Source: Sphingomonadaceae bacterium (lineage in GTDB: Bacteria; Pseudomonadota; Alphaproteobacteria; Sphingomonadales; Sphingomonadaceae). Taken from it: 64,000 nucleotides of DNA. This document shows, one piece after another, positions 8,686 through 16,734 of the stretch. How positions within the stretch are numbered: position 1 is the first letter of the stretch; the number at the start of each line of letters is the position of its first letter. The stretch is taken from positions 248,001 to 312,000 of the forward strand of contig JANWWL010000004.1 in the NCBI GenBank assembly GCA_025056155.1, given 5' to 3'. Under the pieces are notes generated by a model that was not told the origin of the DNA, did not search any database, and worked only from the letters and a program-made list of their open reading frames with translations. Made by a program: the position numbers and the translations under genes.

Positions 8686-9287
8686 AGCGGCCGGGGGCCT
8701 CCCAGCGTGCCTTTGGTGGAGGGGATGGCGTTTGCGGCCCGCGGGTCGATCGCGATCGCCGTCTTGAGCGACCGGGCGAGCCCCTTGAAGGCGCTTTCGA
8801 TGATGTGATGGTTGTTGGTGCCGTAGAGCGTCTCGACGTGGAGGGTAAGGCCCGCTTCCAGGGTCAGCGCGTGGAAGAACTCGCGGAACAGTTCGGTGTC
8901 CATGTCGCCCAGGCGCTCGCGGGTGAAGGCCACCTTCCAGACGAGCCACGGCCGGCCCGAGACGTCGAGGGCCACCCGCGTCAACGTCTCGTCCATGGGG
9001 ATGAGGGCGTCGCCATAGCGTACGATGCCCCGGCGATCCCCCAGCGCCTGGGCCAGCGCCCGGCCCAGCGCCAGCCCCGTGTCCTCGACCGTGTGGTGGC
9101 CGTCGACGTGCAGGTCGCCCTTCGTCGTCACCTCGAGGTCGATGAGCGCATGGCGGGCCAGCTGCTCCAGCATGTGGTCGAAGAACCCGATGCCCGTGGC
9201 GACGCGGCGCTGACCCGTGCCGTCGAGGGCCAGGCGGACCTCGACGTCGGTCTCGTTCGTCCGGCGGTGGACCGTGGCCACGCGCAT
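8682..9287 (-). CDS. hisB: Imidazoleglycerol-phosphate dehydratase
   Basis: 201-residue single-domain IGP dehydratase, a manganese enzyme. It lacks the histidinol-phosphatase domain fused to HisB in enterobacteria. Metal-binding blocks are [16 protein letters not shown], the first duplicated motif HHTVEDTG and the second [14 protein letters not shown]. The ATG at 9287 opens [15 protein letters not shown], a normal N-terminus. It is the first his gene of the block and lies 38 bases after the rmuC stop, so it may share the rmuC transcript or use a promoter within the end of rmuC. Confidence 0.96.
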   Translation of the reverse strand: MRVATVHRRTNETDVEVRLALDGTGQRRVATGIGFFDHMLEQLARHALIDLEVTTKGDLHVDGHHTVEDTGLALGRALAQALGDRRGIVRYGDALIPMDETLTRVALDVSGRPWLVWKVAFTRERLGDMDTELFREFFHALTLEAGLTLHVETLYGTNNHHIIESAFKGLARSLKTAIAIDPRAANAIPSTKGTLGGPRPL

Positions 9288-9325
9288 GGCCTCGCGCTAG
9301 CCCAGCCGGACGCCGCAGGAAACCC

Positions 9326-10657
9326 TCAGGCTTCGGGCGGGGGAATGCGGGCCAATTCGAGCGGCAGCGGGCGCACGGTCGCCTCGATGGGCGCCGGCGT
9401 TTCGATCGTGCGGCCGGCCGGGTCGACGCCCAGTTCGGGGAAGCGCCGCGCCTTGGGCAGCACATTGGCCTCGAGCGAGCCCACGAGCCGGTTGTAGGAT
9501 TCGGTCGCCTGATTCAGGTTGTGGCCGAGCTTCTCCAGGTGGCCGGCCATGGTGGCGAGCGCGCGGTACAGGTCGGCCCCCAGCTTGGCGATCTGCTGCG
9601 CTTCCTCGGCGGCGCGCGCCTGCCGCCAGGTCAGGGCCACCACGCGGGCGGTCGCCAGCAGCATCGCGGGGCCGACGATCAACACGCGCTGTTGGAGAGC
9701 CCACGCGTGGAGGTCGGGATCCTCTTCGAGGGCGGCCGACAGGAAATTCTCCCCTGGCACGAACATCAGCACATAGTCGGGCGCTCGCTCGAACTGGTTC
9801 CAATAGGCCTTGGCCGCCAGCGACTTCGCGTGCTCGCGCAGCCGCGCGGCGTGCCGGCGGCGGGCCGCCGCGCGCTCGGCATCCGTGCTGGCCCGTTGGG
9901 CGGCCATGTAGTCGTCGAGCGCGCACTTGGCGTCCACCACCAGCAGCCGGTCTCCGGGCAGGTGGATGATGGCGTCGGGCCGCCCACGCGCCGCCTCGCC
10001 CCCATCGCTCGAGGCCTGAAGCGTGAAATCGATCCCGTCCTTAAGCCCCCCCAGCTCGAGCACGCGCTGCAGCTGCAGTTCGCCCCATTGGCCGGTGGCC
10101 CGCGCCGAGCCCCGCAGCGCGGCCACGAGCTGGTGGGCTTCGGCGCGCAGTGCTTCCTCGGCGCGGAGCATCCCCTGGATCTGTTCGGTGATCGAACCAT
10201 AGGCCTGCTCGCGCTTCGCCTCGATCGCCTTCACCTGTTCTTCGAAGCGCCCCAGCGTGTCCTTGACCGGCTGCACGAGTTCCGAAAGCGTCCGGCCGGC
10301 TTCGGCCTGGTGGCGCTTGAGCGTCTCGGCCGCCTGGTCCACGAACTGCTTCTGCACCGCGACCAGCGTGTCTTGGGCGAGCGCGCGGAACCGCGTCTCG
10401 AGCTCGGCCAGCTTGTCAGCATGCGCCTTTTCGCGCTCCTCGAGCTGGGTCGTAAGACGGGCCACTTCGGCCCCACGCTCGGCCAGCTCCGCCTCGCGCG
10501 TGCGCAGCTGGCCCGCAAGCTCGTCGCGCGCGGCCCTCAGTTCCTCCCGCTCCTGCCGCGCTTCGCCCAGCGGGCGGCCCCAGGCGAGCCAGCACAGGAC
10601 CAAGACCAGCCCCAGCGCGCCCAAGACCCCCGCCACCATGACTCCGGGATCGACCAT
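9326..10657 (-). CDS. rmuC: DNA recombination protein RmuC
   Basis: 443-residue RmuC-family protein, which limits recombination at inverted repeats in E. coli and has a nuclease-like core. An N-terminal membrane anchor (about residues 6-26, VAGVLGALGLVLVLCWLAW) is followed by a long coiled coil (residues 30-130, EREELRAARDELAGQ). The RmuC core has GQWGELQLQRVLELGG, the restriction-endonuclease-like VVDAKCALDDY and YVLMFVPGENFL. ATG 10657 is followed directly by the anchor. The gene is upstream of hisB on the same strand and divergent from the SMP-30 gene across 78 bases. The link to histidine genes looks positional. Confidence 0.93.
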   Translation of the reverse strand: MVDPGVMVAGVLGALGLVLVLCWLAWGRPLGEARQEREELRAARDELAGQLRTREAELAERGAEVARLTTQLEEREKAHADKLAELETRFRALAQDTLVAVQKQFVDQAAETLKRHQAEAGRTLSELVQPVKDTLGRFEEQVKAIEAKREQAYGSITEQIQGMLRAEEALRAEAHQLVAALRGSARATGQWGELQLQRVLELGGLKDGIDFTLQASSDGGEAARGRPDAIIHLPGDRLLVVDAKCALDDYMAAQRASTDAERAAARRRHAARLREHAKSLAAKAYWNQFERAPDYVLMFVPGENFLSAALEEDPDLHAWALQQRVLIVGPAMLLATARVVALTWRQARAAEEAQQIAKLGADLYRALATMAGHLEKLGHNLNQATESYNRLVGSLEANVLPKARRFPELGVDPAGRTIETPAPIEATVRPLPLELARIPPPEA

Positions 10658-10735
10658 GCGGGAACATTAGGCGAACAAGGCCGGCCTGTCACCCCCGTCG
10701 ACAGCCCAACCGCCGGCTGGTAGGGCCGCACCATC

Positions 10736-11650
10736 ATGGACCACCGCATCCTGGCCGAGGGCCTGGCGTTCCCGGAAGGCCCCGTCTTCCTCGACGACGG
10801 CTCGGTGCTCGTCGTCGAGATCGCCGCCGGCCGCATCACCCGCATCCGGCCCGACGGGTCCACCCAGACCATCGCCACGCCGGGCGGTGGCCCCAACGGC
10901 GCCGCCATCGGCCCGGATGGCGCGCTCTACGTGTGCAACAACGGCGGCTTCACCTGGCACGAAACGGCCGGGATGCGGGTGCCGGGCCACGCCGCACCCG
11001 ACTACACCACCGGGCGCATCGAACGCGTCGACCTGGCCACCGGCCGCGTGGATCGCCTCTACGACCGCTGCGATGGCCGGAAGCTCTCGGGGCCCAACGA
11101 CATCGTGTTCGATTCGTCGGGTGGCTTCTGGTTCACCGACCTGGGCAAGAGCTTCCCCACCCATGCCGACCACGGTGGCCTCTATTGGGCCCGGCCCGAC
11201 GGTCGGGAAATCCGCTGCGCCGTCTACGGGCCGCGGATGAACGGCGTGGGTCTGTCGCCCGACGGGCGCACGATCTACACGGCCCTGACCCACGAGCGCC
11301 AGATCCTGGCCTTCGAGGTCTTGGGGCCCGGGGAGGTCGCCCCGTCGCCGCTCGCTGCGCTGCCGGGGCGGGTGGTGACCAGCTTTCCGGGCCGCATCCT
11401 CCTCGATTCGATGGCGATCCTGGCCTCGGGCCGGATCGCGCAAGCGACCCTCGTCGAACGGCCGGGGATCGCAACCGTCGACCCGGAAGGCGGGGAGGTC
11501 GCCTTCGCGGAATTTCCCGATCTTCTCGTCACCAACATCGCCTTCGGGGGCGCCGACCGGTGCGATGCGGCCATCTGCCTGTCGGGTTCCGGGCGGGTGG
11601 CCCTGGCCCGCTGGCCCGAGCCGGGACTCGAGCTTGCCTTCCACGCCTGA
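10736..11650 (+). CDS. SMP-30/gluconolactonase/LRE family protein
   Basis: 304-residue six-bladed beta-propeller of the SMP-30/gluconolactonase family, metal-dependent lactonases. Motifs are LAFPEGPVFLDDGS at the N-terminus (metal-binding Glu), GGGPNGAAIGPDG, KLSGPNDIVFDSSGGFWFTD (Asn and Asp ligands) and NGVGLSPDGRTIY. The likely activity is hydrolysis of a sugar or other lactone. The substrate is unknown and no sugar pathway genes flank it. ATG 10736 is the first start after a divergent gap to rmuC. xerD starts within its last 17 bases on the same strand. Confidence 0.88.
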   Translation: MDHRILAEGLAFPEGPVFLDDGSVLVVEIAAGRITRIRPDGSTQTIATPGGGPNGAAIGPDGALYVCNNGGFTWHETAGMRVPGHAAPDYTTGRIERVDLATGRVDRLYDRCDGRKLSGPNDIVFDSSGGFWFTDLGKSFPTHADHGGLYWARPDGREIRCAVYGPRMNGVGLSPDGRTIYTALTHERQILAFEVLGPGEVAPSPLAALPGRVVTSFPGRILLDSMAILASGRIAQATLVERPGIATVDPEGGEVAFAEFPDLLVTNIAFGGADRCDAAICLSGSGRVALARWPEPGLELAFHA

Positions 11651-12533
11651 GTCCCTGCCGGACGCGCGGGCCATCGCCCTGTTCCTGGACATGCTGGCGG
11701 GCGAGAAGGGGGCCGCGCGCAACACGCTTCTGGCCTATGGCCGCGACCTGCGCGTCGCCTCGAGCGCGCTGGGCGGCCGGTTGGCGAGTGCCGGCGAGGA
11801 GGATCTCTCCCGACTGTTCGCAAGCTGGCATGCGCTGGCGCCCGCCACGCTCGCGCGCCGGCAAAGCGCGTTGCGGCGGTTCTTCGCCTTCCTGGTGGCC
11901 GAAGGAATCCGCCCCGACGATCCCACCGGCCGGCTGGAAACCGTGCGCGGGCCGCGGCCGCTGCCGCGGGTGCCGGGCCGCCAGGAGGTGGCCGCCCTGC
12001 TGGCCGAGGCCGATCGGCGGGTGGCGGTCGACCCGTCACCGCGCCACTTGCGGGACCGCGCGCTGGTCGAGCTGCTCTACGGCTCGGGCCTGAGGGCGAG
12101 TGAAGTTTTGAGCCTTGGCCGGTTCGACCTTCGCCCGGGCGAGCCCGTGGCCGTCATCCGGGGGAAGGGGGGGCGAGAGCGGATGATCGCCCTGACCCCG
12201 GCCGCGCTGGACGCCGTCCGCGCCTGGGCCGCCCACGTGCCGCGGGACTCGCGCTGGCTCTTTCCCTCGCGCCGGCGACATCTGTCGCGGATGGCACTGC
12301 ACCGGATCGTGAAGGACCTTGCGGCCGCGGCCGGGCTCGACCCGGCCCGGATCCACACCCACGCGCTACGTCACGCTTTTGCCACGCACATGCTGGAAGG
12401 GGGGGCGGACCTCAGGTCCTTGCAGGCGCTCCTGGGTCATGCCGACATCTCGACGACGGAGCGGTACACCCATGTGGCGACGACCCATCTTGTGCGAACG
12501 GTGGCGCGACACCATCCCCTGGCAGACGCCTGA
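11634..12533 (+). CDS. xerD: Site-specific tyrosine recombinase XerD
   Basis: 299-residue tyrosine recombinase that with XerC resolves chromosome dimers at dif. The N-terminal SAM-like domain (residues about 10-95, GAARNTLLAYGRDL) is followed by the catalytic domain. All active-site residues are present: Arg154 (GLRASEV), Lys178 (RGKGG), His243 and Arg246 (HALRH), His269 (LGHADIS) and the nucleophile Tyr278 (ERYTH). Size and RHAFATHML match Xer rather than phage integrases, and no phage genes lie nearby. The start is TTG 11634, overlapping the SMP-30 gene by 17 bases. XerD is preferred over XerC from the overall pattern and is not certain. Confidence 0.88.
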   Translation: MPSTPESLPDARAIALFLDMLAGEKGAARNTLLAYGRDLRVASSALGGRLASAGEEDLSRLFASWHALAPATLARRQSALRRFFAFLVAEGIRPDDPTGRLETVRGPRPLPRVPGRQEVAALLAEADRRVAVDPSPRHLRDRALVELLYGSGLRASEVLSLGRFDLRPGEPVAVIRGKGGRERMIALTPAALDAVRAWAAHVPRDSRWLFPSRRRHLSRMALHRIVKDLAAAAGLDPARIHTHALRHAFATHMLEGGADLRSLQALLGHADISTTERYTHVATTHLVRTVARHHPLADA

Positions 12534-12578
12534 GTCGCGCGTCGGCACGAAGACCCGTTGGACGGGGAGACGCTGGGC

Positions 12579-13667
12579 ATGACGGTCGCCCACATCAACC
12601 GCATCGCCACGGCCGTGCCGCGCTTCGACGTGCACCGGGCATTCGAACGGTTCGTCGAAGACATCCTAGGAGACACGCGCGAGCGGGCCCTCTTCCGCCG
12701 GCTGGCCGGACGCTCGGGCATCCGCTCGCGCTATGCCGAGATGGAACCCGTCTACGACCCCATGGGCTTCGTGGTGGAGGCCGGCCGGTTCTACTTCCCC
12801 GGTCGCTTCCCCTCGACCGCAGAGCGCATGCGCCGCTACGCCGAGATCGCCCCACCGCTCGCCCAGCGGGCGATCGCAGGGCTCGACCTCGACCCGGCCT
12901 CCGTCACCCACCTCATCGTCGCGTCGTGCACCGGGTTCATGGCGCCGGGGCTCGACCAGGTGCTGGTCGAGCGCGTGGGCCTCAGGCCCGGGGTCGAGCG
13001 GACGGTCGTGGGGTTCATGGGCTGCTATGCCGCGGTCAATGCGCTGAGGCTTGCCCACCACATCGTCCGGTCGGATGCCGGCGCCCGGGTCCTGGTGGTG
13101 AACCTGGAGCTGTGCACCCTGCACTTCCAGGACACGCGCGATCTCGAAAGCCTGCTCTCGATGCTGCTGTTCGGCGACGGGGCGAGTGCTGCGCTCGTGT
13201 CGGCCGAGCCTTCGGGTCTGGCCCTCGAGGATTTCCTGAGCCTCGCCATCCCCGAATCGGGCTCCCTCATCACCTGGGACATCGGCGACACGGGCTTCGC
13301 CATCGGGCTTTCGGGCGAGGTGCCGCGACGGATCCAGCAGGTGATGGCCGAAGAGGAACGCCGCAACGCGCCCGACGGATTGCTGCGCGGCCGCCGACCC
13401 GAGGACTTCGTCTATTACGCCGTGCACGCCGGCGGCCGGGCGATCCTGGATGCGGTCGAGACGGGCCTGAAGCTCGCCAAGGACAAGCTCGACTGGTCGC
13501 GAGGGGTGCTGCGCGATTTCGGGAACATGTCGAGCGCCACCATCATGTTCATTCTGGAACGGATCATGAAGGGGCCGCGCGCGCCCGCCGCGGCCGACGA
13601 GCCGGGGCTTGCCATGGCCTTCGGTCCCGGCATGGCCTGTGAGACCTTCCGCTTCCGTCGCCTTTGA
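12579..13667 (+). CDS. Type III polyketide synthase (chalcone/stilbene synthase family)
   Basis: 362-residue homodimeric ketosynthase. Family members condense malonyl-CoA units onto an acyl-CoA starter without an acyl carrier protein and cyclise the product to resorcinols, pyrones or phloroglucinols. The catalytic triad is complete: Cys149 (MGCYAAVN), His283 (VHAGG) and Asn316 (FGNMSS). LLFGDGASAALV and the C-terminal FGPGMACET are also typical. The start is ATG 12579 with GGGGAGA 12 bases upstream, rather than the in-frame TTG at 12558. The next gene, a methyltransferase, overlaps by 29 bases and a flavoprotein follows, so this is a three-gene biosynthetic operon. Starter and product cannot be read from the sequence. 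Confidence 0.95.
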   Translation: MTVAHINRIATAVPRFDVHRAFERFVEDILGDTRERALFRRLAGRSGIRSRYAEMEPVYDPMGFVVEAGRFYFPGRFPSTAERMRRYAEIAPPLAQRAIAGLDLDPASVTHLIVASCTGFMAPGLDQVLVERVGLRPGVERTVVGFMGCYAAVNALRLAHHIVRSDAGARVLVVNLELCTLHFQDTRDLESLLSMLLFGDGASAALVSAEPSGLALEDFLSLAIPESGSLITWDIGDTGFAIGLSGEVPRRIQQVMAEEERRNAPDGLLRGRRPEDFVYYAVHAGGRAILDAVETGLKLAKDKLDWSRGVLRDFGNMSSATIMFILERIMKGPRAPAAADEPGLAMAFGPGMACETFRFRRL

Positions 13668-14382
13668 CGGGTTCGACCCGGCGGTCCGCTCGGCCTGCCC
13701 GGAGTGGATGGACACGCTGCCGCTGGCCGAGGCCGACCTGGCCCGGTGTCTTGCCGACTTGCGCCGGATCAACGCGCTCACGCGCGGGTTCGCGCCCACC
13801 GTGCGCTTCCTGCGCCAGCTCACCGCCGCATGGTCCCGGGGTGCCGAACTGCGGCTCGTCGAGCTGGGCTGCGGCGATGGTGCCATGCTCCGGCGCATCC
13901 ACCGCTGGGCCAGCGCCCGGGGCTTGATCCCCCGCCTCACGGGCGTGGACCTCAATCCTCAGGCCATCGCCCTGGCCCGCGCCGCCACGCCGGTCGGCCT
14001 GGCGATCGACTGGCGGGTGGGCGATGCCCTGGCGTTCGCGCCCGAAACCGCCCCCCATGTGGTGACCAGCGCCCTGTTCGCCCACCACTTGAGCGATGCC
14101 GACGTCGTCCGCTTCCTGGCGCGCATGGAAGCGCAGGCCACGCACGGCTGGTTCGTGAACGACCTGCACCGCCATGGGCTGGCGTTTCGCGGCTTCCGCC
14201 TGCTGGCGGCCGTGGCGGGCTGGCATCGCGTCGTCCGCCACGACGGCGCCGTCTCGGTCGCGCGCGCCTTCACGCGGGCGGATTGGGCGCGCCTGTTGGC
14301 CGAGGCCGGCATCGAGCACGCCACGATCCGCTGGCACTGGCCCTTCCGCCTGTGCGTGGCGCGGTTCAAGGCCCGCCCATGA
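13639..14382 (+). CDS. Class I SAM-dependent methyltransferase (polyketide operon)
   Basis: About 247-residue Rossmann-fold methyltransferase. The SAM-binding motif I is LVELGCGDGAML, followed by the acidic strand end in TGVDLNPQAIALA. Later blocks include SALFAHHLSDADVV and WFVNDLHRHG. The gene lies between the type III polyketide synthase and the flavoprotein and is coupled to both: about 29 bases overlap upstream, ATGA overlap downstream. It probably methylates the polyketide product on oxygen or carbon. The start is GTG 13639, chosen because residues before ATG 13708 look family-like. The later ATG would give 224 residues. It differs from the isoprenylcysteine-type methyltransferases of the Streptomyces srs cluster. 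Confidence 0.88.
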   Translation: MRPSASVAFDGFDPAVRSACPEWMDTLPLAEADLARCLADLRRINALTRGFAPTVRFLRQLTAAWSRGAELRLVELGCGDGAMLRRIHRWASARGLIPRLTGVDLNPQAIALARAATPVGLAIDWRVGDALAFAPETAPHVVTSALFAHHLSDADVVRFLARMEAQATHGWFVNDLHRHGLAFRGFRLLAAVAGWHRVVRHDGAVSVARAFTRADWARLLAEAGIEHATIRWHWPFRLCVARFKARP

Positions 14383-15533
14383 GCCAGCCCGTCGTCGTGG
14401 CGGGCGGTGGCCCGGCCGGCGCGGCGGCCGCGCTGTGGCTGGCACGGGCTGGCCGACGGGTCCGACTCTACGAGCGCGAGACCGCGCCGGCCCACAAGGT
14501 GTGTGGCGAATTCCTCTCGTGGGAGGCGCAGGCCTGGCTGGCGGACCTCGGCATCGACGCCCTGGCCCTGGGCGCGGTAACCATCGACCGCGTGCGCCTT
14601 GTGGCGGGCGACCGCGAGGCGAGCGCTCCCATAGGGTTCCGTGCCCTGTCGCTCACCCGGCGGCGGCTCGATGCCGCCCTGCTGGAGGCGGCGGCGCGCG
14701 CTGGGGTCGAGGTGCGGCGGGGCGTTGTGGTGCGCGCCCTCGAGCCCGACGGCACGCTGGTCACCACTCATGGCACGGAGCGGCCGGACGTGCTCGTGGT
14801 GGCGACCGGCAAGCACGGCCTGAGGGGGGGTGTGCGCCCGCGGGCGCCAGAACCGGCGCGGGTGGGCCTTAAGACCTACCTTCGTCTTCGGCCCGACCAG
14901 GAGCGGGAGCTCGCCGGGCATGTCGAGCTCGTGCTGTTCGACGGCGGCTACCTCGGCCTGCAGGCGGTCGAGGGCGGGGCGGCCAACCTGTGCCTGCTCG
15001 TCTCGGCCGAACGGTTCCGTGCGGCGGGCGGCCGCTTCGCGGCATTGCTCGCGTGGCTCGCCGAGCACGCGCCCCATCTGCGCCGACGGCTCGACGGAGC
15101 CCGGCATCTCCTCGAGCGGCCCCTCGCCGTTTCCGGCATGCCCTACGGCCACCTGTGGCGGGGACACGCCGGTCGGTGGGCCCACCTCTATCCCGTGGGC
15201 GACCAGGCGGCCGTCATCCCGAGCTTCGCGGGCGACGGCGTGGCGCTTGCCCTGCACGGGGCCCGCCTGGTCGCGCGCGCCATCCTCGACGGAACCGGTC
15301 CCGGAGCGTACGCCACGGCCCTGGCCCGCGACGTGGGCCCGCCGCTTCGACGCGCAACGTGGTTCGACCGCCTGATGTGCGGCCCGGCCCGACGCCAGGT
15401 GACCTTCGGCGGCCTCCTGCGCTGGCTTCCCGGCCTTCTGACGTGGGGGGCCAGGGCCACGCGGCTGGACTCGGACGCGCTGCAGGCGCTCGGAGCCCCC
15501 GGGCCGACGCGGCGCCAGGTCCGACTGGCCTAG
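14379..15533 (+). CDS. FAD-dependent oxidoreductase (geranylgeranyl reductase/PHBH-like)
   Basis: 384-residue flavoprotein. The FAD dinucleotide motif GGGPAGAAAALWLARAG is at residues 7-23, followed by KVCGEFLSWEA, a block typical of geranylgeranyl-reductase-like oxidoreductases. The second FAD motif lies in GDQAAVIPSFAGDG. It starts at ATG 14379, overlapping the methyltransferase stop as ATGA. Position and family suggest it hydroxylates or otherwise oxidises the product of the polyketide synthase, as SrsC does for alkylresorcinols in Streptomyces griseus. The exact reaction is inferred. It ends 7 bases from the convergent SWIB gene. Confidence 0.88.
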   Translation: MSQPVVVAGGGPAGAAAALWLARAGRRVRLYERETAPAHKVCGEFLSWEAQAWLADLGIDALALGAVTIDRVRLVAGDREASAPIGFRALSLTRRRLDAALLEAAARAGVEVRRGVVVRALEPDGTLVTTHGTERPDVLVVATGKHGLRGGVRPRAPEPARVGLKTYLRLRPDQERELAGHVELVLFDGGYLGLQAVEGGAANLCLLVSAERFRAAGGRFAALLAWLAEHAPHLRRRLDGARHLLERPLAVSGMPYGHLWRGHAGRWAHLYPVGDQAAVIPSFAGDGVALALHGARLVARAILDGTGPGAYATALARDVGPPLRRATWFDRLMCGPARRQVTFGGLLRWLPGLLTWGARATRLDSDALQALGAPGPTRRQVRLA

Positions 15534-15539
15534 GGCGAA

Positions 15540-15800
15540 TCAGGCCGGGCGCAAGTGCCGGGCCAGGTGCCGGTTCATCTCGAACATGGTGCAACTGTCC
15601 TGGCCGAAGACCTTCTTGAGCTTGGCATCGGCCAGGATGCGGCGGCGGTCGCCCGGGTCCTGCAGGTTGTGGGCCTTGATGTAGTCCCACACCCGCTTGA
15701 CCGCCTCTCCCCGCGGGATGGTGCCCGAACCCACGATCGCCGCCAGCTCGCTCGACGGGATCATCGGCGACTGCAGGGCGTTGGGCTTCTTGCTCGCCAT
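15540..15800 (-). CDS. SWIB/MDM2 domain protein
   Basis: 86-residue protein that is almost entirely one SWIB domain: LAAIVGSGTIPRGEAVKRVW, then YIKAHNLQDP and ILADAKLKKVFG. SWIB domains are mainly eukaryotic chromatin and chloroplast nucleoid modules and also occur in chlamydiae and scattered bacteria. Bacterial function is not established, though a nucleoid or topoisomerase-associated role is often suggested. The start is ATG 15800. The lysine-rich N-terminus (MASKKPNAL) could contact nucleic acid. It is convergent with the polyketide operon and divergent from the response regulator across 191 bases. Confidence 0.9.
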   Translation of the reverse strand: MASKKPNALQSPMIPSSELAAIVGSGTIPRGEAVKRVWDYIKAHNLQDPGDRRRILADAKLKKVFGQDSCTMFEMNRHLARHLRPA

Positions 15801-15875
15801 GTCGTTCTCCCTCCGGCCGGCGTGGGTGGCGCCGGTCGACGCCTTTCCTTGCGCCGAAGACCGAGGCTTGACAAT

Positions 15876-15906
15876 GGGCGGGCGTACCGGCCGGGCCGGC
15901 CCGCCC
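15876..15906. promoter_or_regulatory. Inverted repeat in divergent SWIB/response-regulator gap
   Basis: Perfect 8-base inverted repeat GGGCGGGC at 15876-15883 and GCCCGCCC at 15899-15906, around a 15-base loop that overlaps a 12-base palindrome at 15892-15903. A TTGACA hexamer lies just before it at 15868-15873. The arrangement could be an operator for the response regulator gene (start 15992) or a hairpin in its leader. In GC-rich DNA such repeats also arise by chance. Confidence 0.35.
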
Positions 15907-15991
15907 GGGGTTTGACCTTGATTTACCTCGCGGCGGGTCGGTTTTGTGGCATCATCGCGACCCCGGGTCGGGTCGGTACCAGGGGAGTGAG

Positions 15992-16723
15992 ATGCGCTGC
16001 GCCATCGTCGACGACGATCGGGAACAGGCCGCCTTGGTCGAGCGGTTGCTCGCCCGGGCCGGCCACCATTGCGACGTCTTCTGGTCGGGCCCGGCGCTGC
16101 TCAGCCGCATGCGGCAAGAGACCTACGATCTCGTCGTCCTCGACTGGACGATGCCCGGCCTCTCGGGCCTGGAGGTGCTGAAATCGATCCGGCAAGGGCC
16201 CTACGGCCGCACGCCGGTCCTAATGCTCACGTCGCGCGCCGACGACGCCGACGTCGTGACCGGCCTCGAGGCCGGTGCCGACGACTATGTGGTGAAGCCC
16301 GTGGTGGCCGACGTGTTCCTGGCCCGGGTGGGGGCCATCCTGCGCCGGGCCGCCATGAACCGTCCGCCGGCCACCAGCGTGCGGCACGGCCCCTACCTCT
16401 TCGACCGCGCCACCGAGACCGTCCACTTCCAGGGCGTGACGGTGAAGCTGACGGCCAAGGAATTCGCCCTCGCGCTCGTCTTCTTCGAGAACCTCTCGCG
16501 CCCCCTGTCGCGGACCTGGCTGCTCGAGACGGTGTGGGGCACCACCGCCGAACTCGAGTCGCGCACGCTCGATGCCCACGTGTCGAAAATCCGGGCCAAG
16601 CTTCGTCTGCGAGCCGACATGGGCTATCGGCTGCTTCCCGTGTACAGCTACGGCTATCGGCTGGAGGGCATCGAAGCGCCCGCACCTCAGGGCGAGACCG
16701 TGGCGGTCGCGGGCGACGGCTGA
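15992..16723 (+). CDS. OmpR-type two-component response regulator
   Basis: 243-residue response regulator. The receiver domain (residues 1-120) has the acidic cluster VDDD at 6-9, phosphoacceptor Asp51 (VLDWTMPG), Thr80 and Lys102 (YVVKPV). A winged-helix DNA-binding domain follows (about 125-225, LTAKEFALAL and DAHVSKIRAKL). ATG 15992 has an AGGGGAG ribosome-binding site, preferred over the earlier in-frame opening at 15944. The FecR/PEP-CTERM gene starts 11 bases after its stop and the CHASE2 histidine kinase comes third. The kinase is its probable partner, although the gene order places the FecR protein between them. Target genes are unknown. Confidence 0.94.
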   Translation: MRCAIVDDDREQAALVERLLARAGHHCDVFWSGPALLSRMRQETYDLVVLDWTMPGLSGLEVLKSIRQGPYGRTPVLMLTSRADDADVVTGLEAGADDYVVKPVVADVFLARVGAILRRAAMNRPPATSVRHGPYLFDRATETVHFQGVTVKLTAKEFALALVFFENLSRPLSRTWLLETVWGTTAELESRTLDAHVSKIRAKLRLRADMGYRLLPVYSYGYRLEGIEAPAPQGETVAVAGDG

Positions 16724-16734
16724 GGGTTTTCCCC

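Noticed and set aside
11634-12533. Tyrosine recombinase as the integrase of a mobile element
   Set aside because: Length and motifs match XerD, there is no adjacent tRNA, attachment repeat or phage gene, and flanking genes are chromosomal.
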